From contig JAFMFB010000024.1 of the NCBI GenBank assembly GCA_017856435.1, positions 1 to 36,543 of the forward strand: a DNA stretch of 36,543 nt, given 5' to 3'. The notes under the pieces were generated by a model. That model made no database searches. It had not been told where the DNA came from and was given only the letters and a program-made list of their open reading frames with translations. Position numbers and translations under genes: made by a program. This DNA is from Burkholderiaceae bacterium (GTDB lineage Bacteria > Pseudomonadota > Gammaproteobacteria > Burkholderiales > Burkholderiaceae_C). This document shows, in pieces, positions 29,892 through 36,543 of this stretch. The first letter of the stretch is position 1. Each line of letters opens with the position of its first letter.

Positions 29892-30569
29892 TCAGCCCGC
29901 CACCTGCCCTGCCTCGATCAGAATCCGTCGCTCACAACGTTGGGCAATAGCGGGATCGTGGGTCACCAACACCAGGGTGGTACCCAGTTCACGATTGAGG
30001 TCAAACATCAGGGCCATCACCTTTTCACCTGTGGCAAAGTCCAAGCTGCCAGTGGGTTCATCAGCCAGCAACACCGCTGGCTGGGTGACAAAAGCGCGCG
30101 CCAGCGCCACCCGCTGTTGCTCACCGCCTGAAAGCACCTTGGGATAGTGGCGCAATCGCTCACCCAAGCCCACACGGCTCAACATTTCAGTGGCTGCAGC
30201 GCGTGCGTCCGAGCGGCCGGAAAGCTCCAGCGGCAGCATCACATTCTCAAGGGCGGTCAGATTGCCCAGCAACTGAAAGCTCTGAAATACAAAGCCAATT
30301 TGTTGAGCCCTCAACTGCGCCCGGTCGTCTTCATCCAGAGAAAACAGGTCCTGGCCGGCCAGCCAGACCGTACCTCGGGTCGGTTTATCAAGTCCGGCAA
30401 TGATGGACAGCAGCGTGCTTTTCCCGGAGCCGGAAGCGCCGACAATGGCAAGGGTTTGTTGTTGCGGGACCGTGAAGTCGATATCGCGCAAAATATGAAG
30501 GGTTCCGCTGGAGTCCGTCACCGACTTGTAAACGTGCTCCACCGAAATCACTGTGTTTTTATCTGGCAT
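29892..30569 (-). CDS. ybbA: ABC transporter ATP-binding protein, YbbA/LolD-like
   Basis: A 225-residue ATPase of the LolD/MacB/YbbA group. Walker A is GASGSGKST (44-52), Q-loop region GFVFQSFQLLGNLTALENV, signature LSGGEQQRVALARA near 145-158, Walker B VLLADEPTGSLD, and the switch His in LVLVTHDPA. E. coli YbbA (MPAENIVEVHHLKKSV) aligns with MPDKNTVISVEHVYKSV here, supporting the ATG at 30569. In E. coli this gene pairs with the permease ybbP and is divergent from tesA; the divergence from tesA is kept here, but no permease follows, only rlmB. The partner permease must be elsewhere or missing. The start codon overlaps the tesA start in CATG. A TTG at 30584 would extend it but is less likely. 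Confidence 0.88.
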   Translation of the reverse strand: MPDKNTVISVEHVYKSVTDSSGTLHILRDIDFTVPQQQTLAIVGASGSGKSTLLSIIAGLDKPTRGTVWLAGQDLFSLDEDDRAQLRAQQIGFVFQSFQLLGNLTALENVMLPLELSGRSDARAAATEMLSRVGLGERLRHYPKVLSGGEQQRVALARAFVTQPAVLLADEPTGSLDFATGEKVMALMFDLNRELGTTLVLVTHDPAIAQRCERRILIEAGQVAG

Positions 30570-31203
30570 GCTCAATTCTTTCAACCGTCGCTACTTTATC
30601 CTGCTTGGCCTGCTCTTTGCTGTTGTGGGGTTTTGCCACGCCAGCACCCATCCCAAGCTGCTGGTGCTGGGTGACTCGATGAGCGCTGAATATGGTTTGC
30701 CCCGAGGTACAGGCTGGGTCAGCCTGATGGCTGAGCGGCTGAAAAAAGAAAAACCTACAGCCACAGTCATCAACGCAAGTATCAGTGGCGACACTAGCTT
30801 TGGCGGCCGCTCCAGGCTGCCAGCCTTGCTGGCCCAGCACCAACCGTCGATTGTGCTGATTGAACTGGGTGGCAATGATGCCCTGCGCGGCCTGGCCCTG
30901 CAGGCCACGCGGGAGAACCTTGAGTTCATGGTCAAGGCTTCCCAGCTGGCAGGCGCCAAGGTTGTGCTGATTGGGATGCAAGTCCCTCCGAATTACGGGC
31001 CCGACTACGCCAATCAGTTCGCTGGTCTTTTTCGTTCGGTCGCCAAGGAGCGCAAGACATCCCTGGTGCCGTTTCTCCTCAAAAATGTGGCTGATCGCCC
31101 CGACCCGACGCAACTCTTTCAAGCCGATCGGATCCACCCCAATGAGCAGGCCCAGCCCCTGATGCTCGAGAACGTCTGGTCTGTCCTGAGGAAATTGCTC
31201 TGA
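30568..31203 (+). CDS. tesA: periplasmic acyl-CoA thioesterase I / lysophospholipase (SGNH hydrolase)
   Basis: A 211-residue SGNH/GDSL esterase. An N-terminal signal peptide MLNSFNRRYFILLGLLFAVV with a probable cleavage near C23-H-A25|S26 directs it to the periplasm. Block I is LVLGDSMSAEYGL with nucleophile S37; block II is NASISGDTSFGG (Gly oxyanion); block III ELGGNDALRGL (Asn); block V DRIHPNEQAQ (catalytic Asp and His). The match to E. coli TesA is strong (INASISGDTS, LIELGGNDALRG, PNYG). The ATG at 30568 shares bases with the ybbA start; a GTG at 30553 would add five residues. The stop overlaps the mnmH ATG (TGATG), so the two are coupled. Confidence 0.93.
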   Translation: MLNSFNRRYFILLGLLFAVVGFCHASTHPKLLVLGDSMSAEYGLPRGTGWVSLMAERLKKEKPTATVINASISGDTSFGGRSRLPALLAQHQPSIVLIELGGNDALRGLALQATRENLEFMVKASQLAGAKVVLIGMQVPPNYGPDYANQFAGLFRSVAKERKTSLVPFLLKNVADRPDPTQLFQADRIHPNEQAQPLMLENVWSVLRKLL

Positions 31204-32258
31204 TGCCACTACACACCATCAGCGCTGAGGAAGCACTGGGTCGGCTTGACACCTACGATGCCATCATCGATGCGCGCAGTGAGAATGAATTCGCTGAAGA
31301 CCATCTGCCGGATGCGCTCAATTGGCCCACCCTGGACAACCAGCAACGCCACGACATCGGCACCACCTACAAGCAGGTCAATGCCTTTGAGGCAAAAAAG
31401 CGCGGCGCCGCCCTGGCCGCCCGAAACATTGCTCAGCACATTGAACGCAACGTGCTCGATATGCCCAAAGGCTGGCAACCGCTGGTGTACTGTTGGCGTG
31501 GCGGCAAGCGAAGCGGGTCCCTGAGCCTGATCCTGAGTGAAATCGGGTTTAGGGTCACGCTGATCGAAGGCGGCTACAAGGCCTTTCGAGCCGCCATGCT
31601 GGCAGACATTCCCAGACTCGCTCACAAGTTCAAGTGGCAAGTTATCTGCGGTACCACTGGCTCCGGAAAAACCAGACTTCTGCACGCCCTGCAGGCCGCA
31701 GGCGCCCAGGTGCTTGATCTCGAAGGCTTGGCCCAACATCGAAGTTCGGTGCTTGGTGGCCTGCCTGGCGTGGCGCAACCCAGCCAAAAACAGTTTGATA
31801 TGCGGATCTGGAACGCCCTGCGCCGACTTGATCCGCTCAAGCCGGTTTTCGTGGAAAGTGAAAGTAAAAAGGTTGGCAATGTCGCCATCCCCACTGCCCT
31901 GATCGAAGCAATGCGGTCTTCGCCCTGCATAGACTTGATGCTGCCCGATGAGGAGCGGGTCGCTCTATTGATGGAAGACTATGATTTTTTTGTCAGGGAC
32001 AGCGAGGCCTTCTGCGATCGCCTTGACGCCTTGACGCAATTACGTGGCAAGCAGGTCGTCGAAGGCTGGAAAGCGCAGGCGCGATCGGGGCAGACCGAAT
32101 CAGTTGTTAGAGATCTGTTAATCAGCCACTATGACCCGGTCTATGTGGACTCCATGCGTCGCAACTTCAGTGCCTATGCACAGGCCAGGAAAATCCAACC
32201 CATGAACCGCTCCAGCGCAGCCATGCGTGAAGTCGCTCAAACTCTGGCCGCGAAGTAA
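31203..32258 (+). CDS. mnmH: tRNA 2-selenouridine synthase MnmH (SelU)
   Basis: Converts 2-thiouridine to 2-selenouridine at position 34 of certain tRNAs, using selenophosphate and passing through a geranyl-thiouridine intermediate; 351 residues. The N-terminal rhodanese domain (about 1-130) has the active-site cysteine in YCWRGGKRSGS at C97, the same number as the essential E. coli Cys97. It is followed by a P-loop domain with GTTGSGKTR (150-158) and the specific ESESKKVGN motif near 218-226. Rhodanese context and length match MnmH fully. Its presence implies that selD and probably selenium metabolism exist elsewhere in the genome. ATG overlaps the tesA stop by one base. Confidence 0.95.
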   Translation: MPLHTISAEEALGRLDTYDAIIDARSENEFAEDHLPDALNWPTLDNQQRHDIGTTYKQVNAFEAKKRGAALAARNIAQHIERNVLDMPKGWQPLVYCWRGGKRSGSLSLILSEIGFRVTLIEGGYKAFRAAMLADIPRLAHKFKWQVICGTTGSGKTRLLHALQAAGAQVLDLEGLAQHRSSVLGGLPGVAQPSQKQFDMRIWNALRRLDPLKPVFVESESKKVGNVAIPTALIEAMRSSPCIDLMLPDEERVALLMEDYDFFVRDSEAFCDRLDALTQLRGKQVVEGWKAQARSGQTESVVRDLLISHYDPVYVDSMRRNFSAYAQARKIQPMNRSSAAMREVAQTLAAK

Positions 32259-32270
32259 AAGCGACGCACG

Positions 32271-32295
32271 TCGACCGGATTTTTTCCCGGATCGA
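32271..32295 (+). terminator. possible hairpin after mnmH
   Basis: TCGACCGG (32271-32278) pairs with CCGG (32287-32290) and TCGA (32292-32295) around a bulged A, with a T-rich loop ATTTTTTC. It lies 12 nt after the mnmH stop in the 123-bp gap before the convergent tctC-like gene. The uridines are in the loop rather than after the stem, so terminator function is uncertain. Confidence 0.25.
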
Positions 32296-32381
32296 ATTGG
32301 TTCTACTTGGCAACACAACCTGACACAAGAACTGGCACCAGCCGCTGATGAACCCTTCCCTGTTGCTGGATAAAGACCGGC

Positions 32382-33356
32382 TCAGTTTGCCTTGATGCCG
32401 GCGGTCTTGATCAGCGGCCACCACTTTTCGATTTCAGCCTTGTGATGCGCACCCAAGGCCGCTGGGGTCTGCTGTTCGGGTGTAACGATTTCCTGCCCGA
32501 GATCCTCCAGGCGTTTTCTGACAGCGGGGTCCGCCAGGGCATCGACAACCGATTGGTTCAACTTTGCGATAACTGCTGCAGGCGTGGCCTTTGGCGCCCA
32601 GATGCCGTGCCACACCGCCATGTAGAAACCCGGCAACCCTGCCTCATCCACCGTGGGAACATCAGGCGCGGCTGTCAGACGTTTTGGAGCAGTCACCGCA
32701 AAAGCTTTGACTTTCCCAGCCTTGTATTGTGGAATTGAATTGGCAGCCTGGTCAAAATTCATATCGATATTGCCGGCGATGACATCCTGGGTAGCCGGTG
32801 CAGCGCCACGGTAATGAACAATTTCAAATTTGGCGCCAGTTTTCTGTTGCAAATAAACCGAACTCAAGTGAGCAGGCGTTCCGGCCCCGCCCGTACCCGC
32901 CGCCACCTTGTTTTCATTGGCCTTGATATAGGCCATGAATTCTTTGAGGTTGGTTGCGGGCGTTGCATTCTTGGCTATCAGCAATTGCGGATTAGTGCAC
33001 AGCATCCCCACCGGCGCAAGATCTTTAAGCACATCGAACTGAACCGGCTGGATAGCTTCAACAATGACATGGGTGCCAATGTGGCCAATTCCGAGGGTGT
33101 AGCCATCAGGCGGCGCAATCACCAGCTTGCTCACCGCGATACTGCCACCCGCACCGGTGATGTTTTCAATCACGACCTGTTGGCCCAGGCTGCGCCCCAT
33201 TCGTTCACCCACAATTCGCGCGATGGTGTCCGTCGGTCCGCCCGCCGCAAAGGGAACAATCAGTTTGATAGTGCGAGTCGGAAAGTTCTGAGAAAAACTT
33301 GAAAACGCGGTCGCTGTAAGAACGCAGAAAGCAACAACCGAACGAATGAATGCCAT
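32382..33356 (-). CDS. Bug/TctC-family periplasmic solute-binding protein
   Basis: A 324-residue tripartite tricarboxylate transporter receptor of the Bug group, expanded in Burkholderiales. The signal peptide MAFIRSVVAFCVLTATAFSS is cleaved near the Ser/Gln region (about residue 22). The body has FPTRTIKLIVPFAAGGPTDT (the family's strand and PFAAGGPTD loop that contacts the carboxylate), QVVIENITGAGGSIAV, and ANSIPQYKAGKVKAFAVT. It follows the monooxygenase stop after 53 nt with AGGA before the ATG and is the last gene of a three-gene run. There are no TctA/TctB permease genes here; orphan Bug receptors are common. Its ligand is unknown, but co-location with two catabolic enzymes suggests it binds their substrate. 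Confidence 0.92.
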   Translation of the reverse strand: MAFIRSVVAFCVLTATAFSSFSQNFPTRTIKLIVPFAAGGPTDTIARIVGERMGRSLGQQVVIENITGAGGSIAVSKLVIAPPDGYTLGIGHIGTHVIVEAIQPVQFDVLKDLAPVGMLCTNPQLLIAKNATPATNLKEFMAYIKANENKVAAGTGGAGTPAHLSSVYLQQKTGAKFEIVHYRGAAPATQDVIAGNIDMNFDQAANSIPQYKAGKVKAFAVTAPKRLTAAPDVPTVDEAGLPGFYMAVWHGIWAPKATPAAVIAKLNQSVVDALADPAVRKRLEDLGQEIVTPEQQTPAALGAHHKAEIEKWWPLIKTAGIKAN

Positions 33357-33409
33357 GAATAGTCCTGTTCTTGATTGAAGAAAATTTTTTTAGGGCCTGC
33401 GGAGATGGC

Positions 33410-34636
33410 CTAAAGCAACAAACCGCCGTTCAACTGAAGGCCCAAGGCACTTTGGCCATAGGCTGCGGCATGCACATCCCAGGTCAAGGCTATGTGAGCC
33501 GAGGCTGCATGCACATCACGAAACTGCCGCTGCAAGGGCAAAGTGGTCAGCAAACCTGAAGCCCCTGCGGCCGGCATCAAGGTGTCGATGGCTTTGACAG
33601 CGAGGCTGGTGGCATAGGCCACATTGCGCTTCCAACGCAATTTGGTCTCGATGCTGGGATATTCACCAGCCATGACGCTGTCCTCCAGAGCAGTCCAGTC
33701 ACGCCGCATGACCGTCTCGGCAAACTCGACACAGGCCGCCGCCTCGGCAATCCGTGCCTGTACCGGTCCGAGTTCGGCGATTCGTGCGCCGGTGTAGGTG
33801 CCCGCCCGATTTCGCATTGAGATGGTGAAGTCTTCGACGGCCGCCTTGGCAGTACCCAGCGGGACCGAGCCCAGCACGTAGGCAAACGCGGCAAAGGTTG
33901 GCATCTTGTAGAGGGGGTTGACATAGATGCGCCCACCCGGCAAGTTTTGTCCCGCCGCAAACACTTCAGCGGAAACACTTCGATGTTCCGGGACAAAAAC
34001 ATCTTCCACCACCACATCATGGCTTCCAGTGCCCGTCAGGCCATAGGCCTGCCAGTTGTCCAGGCTTTTGTACTCAGGCTCCTGAATCACAAAGAAACGT
34101 CGCTCTGGCGGGCCTCCGGACTTTTCCGTCATGGCGCCGACAAACATCCAGGTACAGGCATCCACGCCACTGGCAAACGGCCACTTGCCGCTGACCCGGT
34201 AACCCCCAGGAACCGGTCGGGCCTTGCCGCAGGGAAACGCCAGCCCAGTGGCCGCCAGGGCGTCCGGGTCCTGATCCCATACCTCCTTTTGGGCCTGCAA
34301 TTCAAGCTGGCCCAGGTTCCAGCTGTGGGAGGCTAAATTGGAGTACACCCAGGCCGTGGATGAGCATCCCCGCGCCACCTCCAACACCACATCCATCAGG
34401 GCACACAGGCCAAGTTCCGAGCCACCAAATGCTGTCGGCTGCATCAAGCGCAGCAAGCCGGCATCACGCAGTTCGTCGATGTTTGCTTGTGGAACCCGAC
34501 GAATCGATTCAGCTTCAGCAGCTCGTTTGGCAAAGCCGGGGGCCAGGGCCCGCGCTGCACTGACGGCTTCCTCATGGGTCAGCCGGGGCGTTGACTTGAC
34601 CAGCGTAGGACGGCGCAAAGGTTTGGGCAAGCTCAT
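33410..34636 (-). CDS. acyl-CoA dehydrogenase-fold flavin monooxygenase (class D type)
   Basis: A 408-residue protein of the acyl-CoA dehydrogenase fold, but resembling the flavin-dependent group D oxygenases (p-hydroxyphenylacetate hydroxylase C2, HsaA, DszC) rather than true acyl-CoA dehydrogenases. The N-terminal helical domain holds LRLMQPTAFGGSELGLCALM. The middle beta domain contains KWPFASGVDACTWMFVGAM and LTGTGSHDVVVEDVFVP; GTGSHDV is typical of this class. The C-terminal helical domain carries RDVHAASAHIALTWDVHAA. Such enzymes use reduced flavin from a separate reductase, none of which is adjacent. Most substrates of the class are phenols, sulfur or steroid-type compounds; the one here is unknown. 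Strong GGAGA precedes the ATG; 18 nt after the SMP-30-like gene. Confidence 0.85.
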   Translation of the reverse strand: MSLPKPLRRPTLVKSTPRLTHEEAVSAARALAPGFAKRAAEAESIRRVPQANIDELRDAGLLRLMQPTAFGGSELGLCALMDVVLEVARGCSSTAWVYSNLASHSWNLGQLELQAQKEVWDQDPDALAATGLAFPCGKARPVPGGYRVSGKWPFASGVDACTWMFVGAMTEKSGGPPERRFFVIQEPEYKSLDNWQAYGLTGTGSHDVVVEDVFVPEHRSVSAEVFAAGQNLPGGRIYVNPLYKMPTFAAFAYVLGSVPLGTAKAAVEDFTISMRNRAGTYTGARIAELGPVQARIAEAAACVEFAETVMRRDWTALEDSVMAGEYPSIETKLRWKRNVAYATSLAVKAIDTLMPAAGASGLLTTLPLQRQFRDVHAASAHIALTWDVHAAAYGQSALGLQLNGGLLL

Positions 34637-34654
34637 GTCGGTCTCCTGATATTT

Positions 34655-35575
34655 TTAGCCGTTGATTTTGAGGTAAATCGCATAGAGGGATGTTGTACCG
34701 CAAATGAACAAGCGGTTACGCCTAGCGCCCCCAAAGCAGACATTGGACACCATTTCGGGCACGTGAACTTTCCCGATCAGATACCCTTCCGGCCGGTAGC
34801 AATGGACTCCCTCGGAGGTACCGGTCCATATACGACCATCGCAATCAACCCTGAAACCATCAAAGAAGCCGGCCGAGCACTGCATCAACACATTGCCCCC
34901 GGTCAATGACTGGCCGTCAGAGACGACTTGAAAGCTCCGAATATGGCGAGGGGCAGTCACGTCCTCGGTAAAACCGCTGTCTGCGATATAGAGGGTCTTC
35001 TCATCAGGGGAAAACGCCAATCCGTTTGGATGGTGAAAATCATCGGCCACACGGGACAATTGACCTGAATGGGGGTCAATTCGATAGACATGACAGCCGT
35101 CCTGCTCACGCTCGGCCAGGGCGCCCTCATAGTCCGCAATGATGCCGTAGTCAGGATCGGTGAACCAGATCGAGCCATCGGATTTGACAACCACATCATT
35201 GGGTGAATTCAATCGCTTGCCCTGGTAGGTGTCAGCCAGCACAGTGATTCGACCATCATGTTCGGTGCGTGTAACACGCCGGTTCAGATGCTCGCAACTG
35301 ATCAGTCGGCCCTGCGCATCGACAGTATTGCCGTTGGCATTGCCACAGGGCTGGCGAAAGACCGACACTGACCCGTCGGTTTCGTCCCAGCGCATGATCC
35401 GGTTGTTGGGCAGATCACTCCACAGCAAATACCGACCGGCAGCAAACCAGGCCGGTCCCTCCGCCCAGCGACACCCAGTCCAAAGTCGGTCAAGACGGGC
35501 ATGGCCGACAAAACATCCAGCGAACTCAGGCTCGATGATTTCAAAACCACTGCCTTCAATTTGTCCGTAAAACAT
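34655..35575 (-). CDS. SMP-30/gluconolactonase-like lactonase
   Basis: A 306-residue six-bladed beta-propeller of the SMP-30/gluconolaconase/LRE family, metal-dependent hydrolases of lactones. The likely metal ligands are in WAEGPAWFAAG (Glu), LNSPNDVVVKSDGSIWFTDP (Asn) and TLYIADSG (Asp), the three standard positions. CGNANGNTVDAQGRLISCEH near 86-105 is a blade motif of the family. The ATG at 35575 was chosen over a GTG at 35608 because GGAA lies 8 nt upstream and the extra residues come from the operator region. First gene of the operon with the monooxygenase (18-nt gap) and the TctC-like receptor. A ring-cleavage or sugar lactone is plausible; the actual lactone is unknown. Confidence 0.88.
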   Translation of the reverse strand: MFYGQIEGSGFEIIEPEFAGCFVGHARLDRLWTGCRWAEGPAWFAAGRYLLWSDLPNNRIMRWDETDGSVSVFRQPCGNANGNTVDAQGRLISCEHLNRRVTRTEHDGRITVLADTYQGKRLNSPNDVVVKSDGSIWFTDPDYGIIADYEGALAEREQDGCHVYRIDPHSGQLSRVADDFHHPNGLAFSPDEKTLYIADSGFTEDVTAPRHIRSFQVVSDGQSLTGGNVLMQCSAGFFDGFRVDCDGRIWTGTSEGVHCYRPEGYLIGKVHVPEMVSNVCFGGARRNRLFICGTTSLYAIYLKING

Positions 35576-35597
35576 GGCTATTTCCGCATCACAATTT

Positions 35598-35626
35598 GGT
35601 ACAGGCACTCGAGTGCCTCACGTCAA
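35598..35626 (-). promoter_or_regulatory. putative promoter with 16-bp operator palindrome
   Basis: On the minus strand a -35-like TTGACG (35621-35626) is followed by 17 nt and TGTACC (35598-35603), a weak -10 with 3 of 6 matches. The spacer is almost wholly occupied by the perfect palindrome AGGCACTCGAGTGCCT (35603-35618). The ATG of the SMP-30-like gene lies 22 nt beyond the -10. A repressor bound here would block RNA polymerase. The lack of a loop argues against it being the lpd terminator. Confidence 0.5.
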
Positions 35627-35709
35627 AGTATGGCATGGCTTGGGCCCACCCATCGGATTAGGCCAGACCAAAGTCTCATAGGCTGGGCATTCAAAGCGCC
35701 TAATGAGGC

Positions 35710-36543
35710 TTACTTGCGGGCCGGTGGCAAGTCAGTGCAGCTACCGTGCGCCACTTCAGCGGCCATGCCGATGCTCTCACCCAAGGTGGGGTGCGGGTGA
35801 ATGGTTTTGCCAATGTCCACGGCGTCAGCCCCCATTTCAATGGCCAGCGCAATTTCGCCAATCATGTCGCCAGCGTGGGTACCCACCATGCCGCCGCCCA
35901 GGATCTTGCCGTGGCCATGGGCCTGCGGTGAATCATCGAACAGCAGTTTGGTAACGCCTTCGTCGCGGCCATTAGCGATGGCCCGGCCGGAGGCCGCCCA
36001 GGGAAACAGGCCCTTCTTGACCTTGATCCCTTGCGCCTTGGCCTGGTCTTCGGTCAGGCCCACCCAGGCCACCTCGGGGTCGGTGTAGGCCACGCTGGGA
36101 ATGACCCGGGCATTGAAGGCTGAAGAAGCCAATTCCTTGTTGCCCTGCAGCTCACCGGCAATCACTTCGGCCGCCACATGGCCCTCGTGCACCGCCTTGT
36201 GCGCCAGCATGGGCTGACCCACGATGTCACCAATGGCAAAGATATGTGACACATTGGTGCGCATCTGGATGTTCACAGGGATAAAACCGCGCTCGTTGAC
36301 CGTGATCCCAGCTTTATCAGCATCGATTTTTTTGCCATTTGGGATGCGACCAACTGCTTGCAACACCAGGTCGTAGCAGTCTTCGCTGGTGGTGCCGTCA
36401 AGGCCCTCAAACTGGACAGTAATCCCCTTGTCGGAAGCCTGGGCGCCCACTGTTTTGGTCTTGAGCATGATCTTGTCAAAGCGCGGCTTGTTCATCTTTT
36501 CCCAGACCTTCACCAGATCCCGGTCAGCGCCTTGCATCAGGCC
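35710..36543 (-). CDS. lpd: dihydrolipoamide dehydrogenase, C-terminal part (cut by window edge)
   Basis: FAD-dependent E3 subunit of 2-oxoacid dehydrogenase complexes, reoxidising the lipoyl group with NAD+. The 277 residues present run from within the NAD domain to the natural stop. VLQAVGRIPNGKKI marks the end of the NAD domain. HIFAIGDIVGQPMLAHKAVHEG is the FAD-binding second segment, and IPSVAYTDPEVAWVGLTEDQA starts the dimerisation domain. IHPHPTLGES near the end holds the catalytic His-Glu pair. The redox-active disulfide and FAD motif I lie outside the window. The frame is open to the right edge (an ATG at 36537 is internal). Which complex it serves cannot be told here. Confidence 0.95.
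   Translation of the reverse strand, partial: GLMQGADRDLVKVWEKMNKPRFDKIMLKTKTVGAQASDKGITVQFEGLDGTTSEDCYDLVLQAVGRIPNGKKIDADKAGITVNERGFIPVNIQMRTNVSHIFAIGDIVGQPMLAHKAVHEGHVAAEVIAGELQGNKELASSAFNARVIPSVAYTDPEVAWVGLTEDQAKAQGIKVKKGLFPWAASGRAIANGRDEGVTKLLFDDSPQAHGHGKILGGGMVGTHAGDMIGEIALAIEMGADAVDIGKTIHPHPTLGESIGMAAEVAHGSCTDLPPARK

Noticed and set aside
35603-35618. Palindrome read as the lpd terminator
   Set aside because: It has no loop, is 92 nt beyond the lpd stop and lacks a following T-run, so an operator role is more likely.

Overview
The window looks like an ordinary chromosomal segment of a betaproteobacterium, most likely Burkholderiales and probably Comamonadaceae-like. The evidence is the gene content and order: a smc-zipA-ligA-def block divergent from dapC-dapD-pilU-dapE-prmB, a Bug/TctC periplasmic receptor, a TRAP transporter, and ispD-ispF convergent with relA. 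I saw no tRNA, rRNA, CRISPR array, insertion sequence, integrase or phage gene. Almost all of it is core housekeeping DNA, flanked by small metabolic or transport operons. The genus is inference; I could not run a search.

Layout: (1) 58-2870, minus: dctP-dctQ-dctM TRAP carboxylate transporter with an operator-like dyad over its presumed promoter. (2) 3030-5065: a PilZ/YcgR-like protein on the minus strand, then a divergent small conserved protein and a flavin-reductase-fold protein. (3) 5083-12784, minus: smc, zipA, ligA, def (peptide deformylase) and a small cupin, covering chromosome organisation, division, replication/repair and protein maturation. (4) 12885-20240, plus: dapC, dapD, pilU, dapE, prmB and a YheS-type ABC-F ATPase, i.e. 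the succinylase lysine/meso-diaminopimelate branch with a type IV pilus retraction ATPase inserted. (5) 20380-23424: bdhA (3-hydroxybutyrate dehydrogenase) divergent from relA. (6) 23421-24610, minus: ispD-ispF of the MEP isoprenoid pathway. (7) 24722-29009, plus: mfd and serB. (8) 29117-30569, minus: ybbA-like ABC ATPase and rlmB. (9) 30568-32258, plus: tesA and mnmH (selU). (10) 32382-35575, minus: an SMP-30/gluconolactonase-like enzyme, an acyl-CoA-dehydrogenase-fold (class D) flavin monooxygenase and a Bug/TctC receptor, which look like one catabolic operon. (11) 35710 to the right edge, minus: the C-terminal part of dihydrolipoamide dehydrogenase.

The most notable signals lie between genes. 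A perfect 16-bp palindrome fills the -35/-10 spacer of the putative promoter of the SMP-30/monooxygenase/TctC operon. A 31-bp tandem duplication copies the hairpin at the 3' end of rlmB. A roughly 60-bp tract of degenerate repeats with about 10-bp period lies between the ABC-F gene and bdhA. A perfect 9-bp G/C hairpin lies in the mfd leader. Two gene pairs share palindromic tetramers: relA and ispF stop codons in CTAG, and ybbA and tesA start codons in CATG. I found no convincing wholly new multi-gene system; the uncharacterised catabolic operon at the right end is the best candidate for new biochemistry.
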